DNA of 7,320 nt from Thermoplasmata archaeon (GTDB taxonomy: Archaea; Thermoplasmatota; Thermoplasmata; Thermoplasmatales; Thermoplasmataceae), in assembly GCA_021847855.1 (NCBI GenBank), contig JAJZOT010000073.1, positions 1 to 7,320 on the forward strand, given 5' to 3'. A program made the translations under genes and the position numbers. Shown one piece after another: positions 1 to 5,398 of the stretch. The notes beneath the pieces are model-generated. The model was not told the DNA's origin and made no database searches. It was given only the letters and a program-made list of their open reading frames with translations. Each line of letters opens with the position of its first letter. Within the stretch, counting starts at the first letter, position 1.

Positions 1-20
1 CCTCCATATTTATCGGAACC

Positions 21-536
21 CTATACCATAGGGAGAATGAAAAGGTAGGAATTCAAGCTTGAACTTATCACTGATAACACGTTCGAAAGTAGTGAATAAT
101 CTGTGGAAGTGGGATAATAACCGAAACCAATCAGCCTTAGAAATATCCCCATAGACACTTCATTGAACACAATGAGAAATATTATGGTGGTCGAAACTGA
201 ACGGTTGAAACCTATGAATTTCTTTGAAAATGATAGCCAGAGTAGATAAATCACTGCAATGGACATTTCAAACATCGAGATGTTAAGGGCAATGACCGCA
301 TTGAGAAAGGTGACAGGAAATGCCAGGTAATATGTTATGGAATCAAGCATGCTCGCCATCATAGACAGAGCTATAACCGCTATTGAAAAATCTCTGTAAG
401 TAAACTCTGGTCGTCTTTTAAGGGAGAAAAATATCAGATATGATATGAATGCTGTCATAAATATCTCTGTCAAAACAACAGCAACGATGTTTTCCATCGG
501 GGAGCTAATAGTATCATCAATTAATACAGTTTGCAT
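21..536 (-). CDS. Hypothetical five-helix membrane protein
   Basis: A 171-residue, strongly hydrophobic protein that I do not recognise. Five likely membrane helices lie near residues 16-38, 50-71, 73-101, 115-137 and 147-169, joined by short loops, with a basic LKRRPE stretch after helix 1 and SKK after helix 3. No catalytic or binding motif is visible. The ATG start follows no clear Shine-Dalgarno; weak AT-rich candidates for a TATA element lie on the minus strand near 573-580. The last helix runs straight into a TAG stop at 21-23, so the C-terminus is abrupt. GGAGG on the minus strand at positions 5-1 could be the ribosome site of a following gene, which would suit a genuine stop here. It could be the membrane half of a larger sensor or transporter. 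That it is a real gene is fairly likely; its function is unknown. Confidence 0.65.
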   Translation of the reverse strand: MQTVLIDDTISSPMENIVAVVLTEIFMTAFISYLIFFSLKRRPEFTYRDFSIAVIALSMMASMLDSITYYLAFPVTFLNAVIALNISMFEMSIAVIYLLWLSFSKKFIGFNRSVSTTIIFLIVFNEVSMGIFLRLIGFGYYPTSTDYSLLSNVLSVISSSLNSYLFILPMV

Positions 537-616
537 GGGTTATCTGTGGTCTTTTCCTAGTTTGATGCAAGACAAATTAACCACATTTGGGAGATTTTTG
601 ATATTATAAAATCATC

Positions 617-628
617 AACTATATATGC
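617..628 (+). promoter_or_regulatory. TATA box of the 648 gene
   Basis: The core ACTATATATG (618-627) is centred about 25 nt before the ATG at 648. This is the distance expected between an archaeal TATA box and the transcription start, so the message is probably leaderless, in keeping with the lack of a Shine-Dalgarno before 648. The preceding AATCATCA is a plausible but weak BRE. Confidence 0.6.
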
Positions 629-647
629 CATCTGGATATAGAAAATA

Positions 648-1025
648 ATGGAATTAGATTATAAGTCCCTACTTGAAATGGATGATGAAGACAGAAAAAA
701 AATGCTTACAAAATTTCTGGTTGAAACCCTGGGAAAAAATGAGGAGGATCAGATCACCGACTTTCAGGAAATGATTGTTCATACGGCAAAAGAGTACAAC
801 GATCGGGAATACATAGATCTATGCAAGGTCATTCTTACAATTATTTACTCAATGGATGAGCAGAGTATAAAAAAGCTTATGGAGGCCAGACTCGAGGCTA
901 ATTTTGAACTTGAAGACCTCTTTGAGAAGTCAGTGGATAGCACGAATCTTCTTAAAGCCATTGAAGAATTGCCACAGGAGGATCGCATAATAGATATTCT
1001 CAAAAAATACGGAATACTCCCGTGA
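648..1025 (+). CDS. Hypothetical small acidic helical protein
   Basis: A 125-residue soluble protein, not recognised. It is very acidic (about 31 Asp/Glu against 17 Lys/Arg) and looks all-helical: amphipathic stretches around residues 5-30, 35-68, 71-95 and 99-122, one Cys (Cys59), no membrane segment and no signal peptide. Charge clusters such as DDEDRKK (12-18) and a Leu/Ile periodicity would suit a helical bundle or a protein-interaction module. The ATG lies about 25 nt after a good TATA box with no ribosome site, so a leaderless start is likely. It diverges from the membrane-protein gene at 21-536 and is separated from the oxidase operon by 360 bp, so nothing ties it to respiration. The frame is open throughout and its codon use matches its neighbours, so the gene itself is well supported. 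Confidence 0.75.
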   Translation: MELDYKSLLEMDDEDRKKMLTKFLVETLGKNEEDQITDFQEMIVHTAKEYNDREYIDLCKVILTIIYSMDEQSIKKLMEARLEANFELEDLFEKSVDSTNLLKAIEELPQEDRIIDILKKYGILP

Positions 1026-1040
1026 CCTCCTATCATTGAT

Positions 1041-1257
1041 CTAGAATGGGTCTTCCCACCAAAAGGTCTCCGGCGGTATCTCCATGGCTTGTTCAGGTAC
1101 GTATAGCGCTATATGCTATCCGACCTATTTCACTTCTGTCTACCAGAGAATTGAACAGTGTTCTGGCAACAATATTATGTTTTCTCTCGCTTTCCTTCGC
1201 TGTCTTTTGAAATGTTATAATTTCATACTGTTCTGACAATCTTCCGATGAAGAAACA
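1041..1257 (-). pseudogene. Frameshifted remnant of an unidentified gene
   Basis: On the minus strand a stop-free stretch from 1257 to 1096 encodes 54 protein-like residues containing YEIITFQKTAKESERK and RTLFNSLVDRSEIGR, ending at a TGA (1095-1093). It has no ATG; the only reasonable start is a TTG at 1239. A second frame, open from 1115 after a TAG at 1118-1116, encodes ALYVPEQAMEIPPETFWWED followed by PF and a TAG at 1043-1041. Its Pro/Trp-rich end reads like a natural C-terminus. One frameshift in the shared 1096-1115 interval would join the two. Both halves use codons typical of the window. I read this as the decayed 3' part of a gene whose 5' part is gone. I do not recognise the family, and two chance frames remain possible. 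Confidence 0.35.
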
Positions 1258-1351
1258 TCACGGGATCGACCCTCTTGAAAAAAAAATAGAGAGTTCTGAT
1301 TTGTGGTTTAAAGCTCATTTAAGTAGGCATAAAATCGCCATCTCATACCGC

Positions 1352-1367
1352 AAAACATTAAATAAAT
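1352..1367 (+). promoter_or_regulatory. Promoter (BRE/TATA) of the oxidase operon
   Basis: AAAACATTAAATAAAT holds a TATA-like TTAAATAAAT (1358-1367) preceded by purine-rich AAAAC as a possible BRE. The TATA centre is about 24-25 nt before the ATG at 1386, which places transcription initiation at or within a few bases of the start codon. No Shine-Dalgarno precedes 1386, so the operon's first gene is probably translated from a leaderless end. No other convincing promoter occurs between 1386 and the right edge. Confidence 0.65.
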
Positions 1368-1385
1368 TAGTTACAATACCTTGTT

Positions 1386-1634
1386 ATGAAAAATGACCAA
1401 AGAGTTGTGGTCAGTTTACTAATAGTGGGCGTTATAGTTGGGATTGCCTCTGATTTCCTGTTATCATTTCTGTTGACAGGTTTTTTTGCTGGTGACCCAG
1501 GAACGCAGGCTGAAAGAATCCTGGCACCTTATATGGCCACAGGTATTGCTACTGCGTTTTTTACCATAACGATGCTGTTTTATCCCGTTTATAAAAAAGG
1601 AGATAAAACACACAACTGGGAGGATTACAGATGA
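1386..1634 (+). CDS. Small two-helix membrane protein, putative oxidase subunit
   Basis: An 82-residue protein with two membrane helices (about residues 7-33 and 46-68), a short GDPGTQAER linker and a polar tail ending PVYKKGDKTHNWEDYR. The Lys-rich tail and the charged N-terminus (KNDQR) would both face the cytoplasm under the positive-inside rule. It is the first gene of the oxidase operon and its TGA overlaps the ATG of subunit II in an ATGA junction, so the two are translationally coupled. Other oxidases carry small one- or two-helix subunits (subunit IV or IIa types), and position makes that role likely. I see no sequence signature that assigns it to one of those families. No heme or copper ligand set is evident; the single His (His76) lies in the tail. 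Confidence 0.75.
   Translation: MKNDQRVVVSLLIVGVIVGIASDFLLSFLLTGFFAGDPGTQAERILAPYMATGIATAFFTITMLFYPVYKKGDKTHNWEDYR
1618..1623 (+). promoter_or_regulatory. Ribosome binding site of subunit II
   Basis: GGGAGG lies 7 nt before the ATG at 1631, inside the 3' end of the preceding gene. It matches the archaeal anti-Shine-Dalgarno and supports the overlapping ATGA start. Confidence 0.7.
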
Positions 1635-2110
1635 GTCCTAAAGGGAAAACCGAAATAATGTGGTTACTGGGAGTTTCTGCAATTTTGATAGTCTCCGCGA
1701 CCGTAAATATAGCATTTATTGACGGACATACCTCGAATATAGCACAACCAACCGACCTTCAGACCGTACCGGCTAACTCAACGATCATAAATGTCACCGG
1801 TTCACAGTGGGTCTGGGAATTTCAGATAGGCAACAAGACCTACTTTAATTCTGGAAACAGCCACAGTGGCGCTTTACCGTTAATAGTAAACCATACTTAC
1901 ACATTCGAGGTTACGTCTAAAGACGTGATTCATGATCTTTCGATTCCTGAATTTGGAGTGCAGTCCTATGCTGTACCGGGCCATGAAAATCAGGTATCTT
2001 TCAAACCCACCAAGGTAGGATATTATTATTTTGAATGTGTCGAATACTGTGGATTTGAGCATTACGAAATGAGGGGTTATATAGATGTAACAAACGGAGG
2101 TGCGAGCTAA
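1631..2110 (+). CDS. coxB: Heme-copper oxidase subunit II (CuA protein)
   Basis: Subunit II of a terminal oxidase; it takes electrons from an external donor at a binuclear CuA centre and passes them to subunit I. At 159 residues it is short. It has one N-terminal helix (about 10-30) and then a cupredoxin domain, the architecture of B-type (ba3-like) enzymes rather than the two-helix form of A-type oxidases. The CuA ligands are complete: His101 in DVIHDLSIP, then CVEYCGFEHYEM giving Cys136, Glu138 (backbone), Cys140, His144 and Met147. The aromatic patch SQWVWEF (58-64) is where electrons usually enter. A full CuA site argues against a quinol oxidase, whose subunit II normally lacks it. Four N-x-S/T sequons (Asn49, 54, 68, 87) lie in the outer domain. 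The gene is coupled to its neighbours by an overlap upstream and zero spacing downstream. Confidence 0.95.
   Translation: MSPKGKTEIMWLLGVSAILIVSATVNIAFIDGHTSNIAQPTDLQTVPANSTIINVTGSQWVWEFQIGNKTYFNSGNSHSGALPLIVNHTYTFEVTSKDVIHDLSIPEFGVQSYAVPGHENQVSFKPTKVGYYYFECVEYCGFEHYEMRGYIDVTNGGAS
2096..2102 (+). promoter_or_regulatory. Ribosome binding site of subunit I
   Basis: GGAGGTG, a near-perfect archaeal Shine-Dalgarno, sits 8 nt before the ATG at 2111 within the last codons of subunit II. It fixes the long start of subunit I, including the extra N-terminal helix. Confidence 0.75.
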
Positions 2111-3850
2111 ATGTCATTCATGCCTGTATCGTATCAACCCCTTCCCGGTGTGGTACCTGGAGCAACGCATTACGTGCTTGAAGCAATGATCGTTCTTACC
2201 ATAGTTGGGGTGCTTACTTTTTACATATACTACCTGATTTCATCAAGAAAAGAGGCGATTGAGGAAGCTGCGCAGAAGGAGGGATATTCTGATTCATCTG
2301 AATACGTGCGAGACAAAATGTACGGAAGAAAGAGACGTGCCGACTTCTCTATTTTACTGTACGATGACGCAAAAAGCATAGGGTTGAGGTACCTCTTTAC
2401 TGGAATTGCATTCCTCTTCCTTGCGGGTTCATTTGGTGTGATGATGAGAGTCAGTCTGGTCGATCCAAATCCCGTGGTAATAAGCCCAGTACTTTATGAC
2501 ATATTCCTGACGCAACATGCTGTTCTGATGATTTACATGTTCGCAATAGGGGTCTCCTTGGGGTTTGCATACTACCTGTTGCCCTCCTACCTGAGACTAA
2601 AGAAAGACAACATGGGTACACTTTCATCGGTTGCTTACTGGATATGGCTCCTTGGAGGAGCTCTTTTTGTGGTTTCAAGATCGTCAATGAGATGGTACCT
2701 GTATCCACCTTTATCTCTCCAGCTCACCCCTTATGGGGCCGGTATGGCAAATTGGCTGGCAGTCATTGCTATGGAGTTGATATTTATCGGCATAACCATG
2801 GCGTCTATCATAGTTCTCAAGATCATATTCCTTGATAGAGCCGATGACATACCGCTTTCCAGGATGCCAATCTTCGCGTGGTCAATAGTATTCACGCTGA
2901 TCATGCTCGTATCATCGGATCCACCACTTATGGTTGGTCTTGGAATGCTGTTCTATGATTTCTTCAATCCAGTATTCTTCACTGCGTCATCAAATACTGT
3001 ATTGAATTTCGCCATACTTTTCTGGTTCTGGGGACATCCTATTGTCTATATTGCTGTGTTACCTTTCTTCGGCCTGATCTATGAAATAATCCAGAAATTC
3101 ACTGGGGGAAAGGTTTACAGCTATTCGTCAGCAATAATAGGCATGGGGACACTGCTCATATTCAGTGAACTAGTGTGGGGACATCATTTATTAAATTCAG
3201 GGCTTGGAGTCGACTGGGTTCTCTTCTTTACAACAACCTCATTCGTGGTGGTCATACCATCGGCCATATCTGTGTTCAACTGGATTGCCACTTTGTGGAC
3301 TGCAAGCAGGATCAGGCTGTCCACTCCAATGCTTTTTGTAATCAATTCGATCTTTGACTTCGTACTTGGCGGTATTGAAGGAGTTATGCTCGCAAATGAC
3401 AGCTTCAATGAGACAACTCACGGGACCTATTTTGTCACGGGTCACTTCCATTTCATATTTGTCGGAATGACGCTTGGTATAACCCTGGCAGCATTCTACA
3501 TGCTATATCCCACGCTATCAGGAGGGAGAGTTTATAACGAAAGACTGGCGAAGTGGCATTTCTATATAACTGCATTTGGTTCATTCCTCATGTCATTTTC
3601 ATGGTCGATTGGGGGGTTCCTGGGTATGCCAAGGGCAGTTGCAGGATATTTCCCATTCTTCCAGCCGTATCAGGATAGTGCAATCATAGGAGGAATCATA
3701 ATAGGAATTGGACAGCTCGTATTCCTGTATAATATTTCGACAAGCTGGCTTAAGAAACCGGTGACCGATACAAACAATGCATTCGAAACAGTTGAGGATA
3801 TACCTGCTGCAGTTGCGTCTGATAGCCAGATTGCGAATGGTGGTGAGTAA
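2111..3850 (+). CDS. coxA: Heme-copper oxidase subunit I
   Basis: Catalytic subunit that reduces O2 to water and conserves energy as a proton gradient. It has 579 residues. All metal ligands are visible: His136 (TQHAVLMIY) and His447 for the low-spin heme; His309, His358 and His359 for CuB; Tyr313 in GHPIVY for the His-Tyr cross-link; His445 in TGHFHF for the high-spin heme. Two features are B-type: HPIVY lacks the Glu of the A1 motif HPEVY, and the K-channel Lys is absent, its segment reading PSAISVF with Ser384 and Ser387. Much of helices VIII-X otherwise reads like A-type sequence. Residues 1-90 hold an additional helix (about 24-44) and a charged loop before canonical helix I (about 93-113). 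No subunit III is fused. The ATG follows the subunit II stop directly. Confidence 0.96.
   Translation: MSFMPVSYQPLPGVVPGATHYVLEAMIVLTIVGVLTFYIYYLISSRKEAIEEAAQKEGYSDSSEYVRDKMYGRKRRADFSILLYDDAKSIGLRYLFTGIAFLFLAGSFGVMMRVSLVDPNPVVISPVLYDIFLTQHAVLMIYMFAIGVSLGFAYYLLPSYLRLKKDNMGTLSSVAYWIWLLGGALFVVSRSSMRWYLYPPLSLQLTPYGAGMANWLAVIAMELIFIGITMASIIVLKIIFLDRADDIPLSRMPIFAWSIVFTLIMLVSSDPPLMVGLGMLFYDFFNPVFFTASSNTVLNFAILFWFWGHPIVYIAVLPFFGLIYEIIQKFTGGKVYSYSSAIIGMGTLLIFSELVWGHHLLNSGLGVDWVLFFTTTSFVVVIPSAISVFNWIATLWTASRIRLSTPMLFVINSIFDFVLGGIEGVMLANDSFNETTHGTYFVTGHFHFIFVGMTLGITLAAFYMLYPTLSGGRVYNERLAKWHFYITAFGSFLMSFSWSIGGFLGMPRAVAGYFPFFQPYQDSAIIGGIIIGIGQLVFLYNISTSWLKKPVTDTNNAFETVEDIPAAVASDSQIANGGE
3842..3847 (+). 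promoter_or_regulatory. Ribosome binding site of the cupredoxin gene
   Basis: GGTGAG overlaps the last codons of subunit I and ends 5 nt before the ATG at 3853. The same GGTGA plus 5 nt arrangement recurs before the proposed start of the heme O synthase gene. Confidence 0.6.
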
Positions 3851-3852
3851 AA

Positions 3853-4548
3853 ATGGAAGGAAATAAAGGAGGAGTTACTTTAGCGCTTGTAATAGTAGTT
3901 GTGATAGCTTTATCGATGACGTACATACTCAGTGCTCCGACTGTTGAGGGAATTACACCAACCAACTTCAGCCATAAATACGTTGCATCCGTTGACCTGG
4001 GTGCCAATGCAAATGGATGGGATTTTCCCACTGGGCCATACCACTTTGGCAATGGAACAGTAAATCCAACATTTTATTACAAAGTTGGAACGCTGGTATA
4101 TTATAACGTGACAGAGGAAGACGACCTTCCACACACTTTAACGATAGGATATGACGGTTCGGCAACTTCAACGGTTGGTTCCAGTCTAATAGCTAATCCT
4201 AGCCTTATAAAGAAAAGCCCAACTTCATATGAATTCGCATCAAAGTCGTACACAGTAGTTACACAATCCCAGCTTACTCAGGTTCCCGGGCATACGGCAT
4301 CCGGTAAATTTCCCTTTCAAACAGCTGGTGTCTACACATACTGGTGCACGGTTCATCCAACCACCATGTATGGTCTAATATTTGTGAATGCCACAACAGC
4401 TGGTTCCAGCGTACAGTTTCATCAGCTGAATAATACTCCGGTGCTTCACAGCGGGCAAAATCCATTTAACTCATTTAACTTCAAATACCAGTATACAATA
4501 ACAAACACAAATATTGCCAAAACCGGTGAAAACTTTGAAGATCAATGA
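3853..4548 (+). CDS. Membrane-anchored blue copper protein, sulfocyanin/plastocyanin-like
   Basis: A 231-residue type-1 copper protein and the probable electron donor to CuA of subunit II. Residues 8-27 form an uncleaved-looking N-terminal membrane anchor; the rest faces outward. Copper ligands are His94 in DLPHTLTIG and Cys165, His168 and (axial) Met172 in WCTVHPTTMYG. The C-x2-H-x3-M spacing differs from plastocyanin/halocyanin (C-x2-H-x4-M), pseudoazurin and amicyanin (C-x2-H-x2-M) and rusticyanin (C-x4-H-x4-M). About 50 residues (184-231) extend past the cupredoxin fold and are polar and low in charge. Five N-x-S/T sequons (Asn38, 67, 85, 179, 193) suggest glycosylation. The gene follows subunit I by 2 nt. 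Oxidase-linked sulfocyanins are known from Sulfolobales and Ferroplasma, so the role fits; whether this one is strictly a sulfocyanin I cannot decide, so no symbol is given. Confidence 0.88.
   Translation: MEGNKGGVTLALVIVVVIALSMTYILSAPTVEGITPTNFSHKYVASVDLGANANGWDFPTGPYHFGNGTVNPTFYYKVGTLVYYNVTEEDDLPHTLTIGYDGSATSTVGSSLIANPSLIKKSPTSYEFASKSYTVVTQSQLTQVPGHTASGKFPFQTAGVYTYWCTVHPTTMYGLIFVNATTAGSSVQFHQLNNTPVLHSGQNPFNSFNFKYQYTITNTNIAKTGENFEDQ
4525..4529 (+). promoter_or_regulatory. Ribosome binding site deciding the ctaB start
   Basis: GGTGA ends 5 nt before the TTG at 4535, copying the geometry before the cupredoxin gene. An earlier in-frame TTG at 4514 and GTG at 4526 lack such a site. The first in-frame ATG lies well inside the first membrane helix and is too late. 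Confidence 0.45.
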
Positions 4549-5398
4549 TTTTTTAAAAATTTCTAAATTTGAAATAACCTTTTTAGTGGATATGGTTGCA
4601 ATCGCTGGCTTCCTTTCCGTAAGATCGAGTTTAACACATCTGGTACTTTTGGTTCCCCTTATGGTTGCCGGAACGCTTGCATCCATGTCCGCTTCCATTT
4701 TCAATAACGTTTACGACATGGATATAGACAGAAAAATGAAACGTACTTCCGGCAGGGAATCCATAATAAATAACACGAATTACAAGAGGGTATCCATAAT
4801 AGCTGGTATAATGCTACTTGTTGCCATAGTTACTGGCATTATCTTCATAAACGTGCTGAGTACAATATTCATAGTTGCAGGCTTTGCAAGCTACGTATTT
4901 CTCTATACCATATTATTGAAGAGGAGGACCAGTTGGAATATTGTAATTGGAGGAATCGCAGGAAGTTTTCCTGCATTGGCAGGTAGTACAGCACTCTTTG
5001 GAAACATAAATCTCACATCTATTTTCATAGCGTCTCTTGTGTTCATGTGGACTCCAACCCATTTCTGGTCTCTTGCAACAAACAATGCAGATGATTATAC
5101 CAATGCTGAAGTACCGATGCTCCCGTCAAAGGTTGGTATTAAAAAAGGGGCCTTCTGGATTCTGATCAATACTATTGTACTGATTTCTTTGAGTCTTCTG
5201 CCATTTCTCTTCAGGGAAATCAAGGTTGGACTTCCATATTATGCTCTTGCAGCAGTTCTGGATGCATACCTTCTCTACTCGGTCCTTCGTCCATTCATCC
5301 ATAACTATTCAAAAATCTATTTCAAAAAGGCGTTTCACTTTTCCAACCTCTATTTGCTCATACTGTTGGTAGCTCTGTTTTTTGTTAACGTTGCGTGA
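4535..5398 (+). CDS. ctaB: Protoheme IX farnesyltransferase (heme O synthase)
   Basis: An integral membrane UbiA-family prenyltransferase that adds a farnesyl-type group to protoheme, giving heme O, the precursor of heme A-type cofactors. With the TTG start at 4535 it has 287 residues and nine helices, the normal size and topology. The first Asp-rich motif is N57-x3-D61-x3-D65 within NNVYDMDIDRKMKRT. The heme O synthase signatures follow: NIVIGG (135-140), FMWTPTHFW (170-178), and DDYTNAEVPMLP from Asp186, which contains the second Asp motif. These separate it from UbiA and other prenyltransferases. The start is uncertain: TTG at 4514 would add seven residues, but only 4535 has a Shine-Dalgarno. 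It overlaps the cupredoxin gene by 14 nt. No heme A synthase (CtaA) lies in the window, so the final heme type is open. Confidence 0.93.
   Translation: MKINDFLKISKFEITFLVDMVAIAGFLSVRSSLTHLVLLVPLMVAGTLASMSASIFNNVYDMDIDRKMKRTSGRESIINNTNYKRVSIIAGIMLLVAIVTGIIFINVLSTIFIVAGFASYVFLYTILLKRRTSWNIVIGGIAGSFPALAGSTALFGNINLTSIFIASLVFMWTPTHFWSLATNNADDYTNAEVPMLPSKVGIKKGAFWILINTIVLISLSLLPFLFREIKVGLPYYALAAVLDAYLLYSVLRPFIHNYSKIYFKKAFHFSNLYLLILLVALFFVNVA

Larger units (their letters stand above)
1026..1385. other. Intergenic stretch with gene remnant and operon promoter
   Basis: These 360 bp contain no intact gene. From left to right I see: the frameshifted minus-strand remnant at 1041-1257; a perfect 12-bp palindrome TATAGCGCTATA at 1102-1113; a plus-strand T/C-rich tract at 1179-1208 that could help end transcription of the 648 gene, although archaeal terminators are too loose to call; a run of nine A at 1279-1287; and the operon TATA box at 1358-1367. 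I see no tRNA-like cloverleaf, repeat array or IS end. Confidence 0.6.

Noticed and set aside
845..1036. 63-codon open frame on the minus strand opposite the acidic protein gene
   Set aside because: It lies almost wholly antisense to the better-supported gene at 648-1025, is low-complexity Ser-rich, and shows no promoter or ribosome site of its own.
1102..1113. Perfect palindrome TATAGCGCTATA, considered as an operator
   Set aside because: It is about 270 bp before the operon start and inside the probable gene remnant; one 12-bp palindrome in 360 bp is not improbable by chance.
1179..1208. T/C-rich tract as a terminator of the 648 gene
   Set aside because: It is about 150 nt after the stop, the T runs are short and interrupted, and there is no hairpin; too weak to list as a feature.
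3184..3451. Overlapping minus-strand open frames inside subunit I
   Set aside because: These are shadows of a strongly conserved coding region; their translations have no coherent domain or start signal.
3750..4171. Minus-strand open frames across the subunit I/cupredoxin junction
   Set aside because: They run antisense to two well-supported genes and mirror their codon pattern; no independent evidence.
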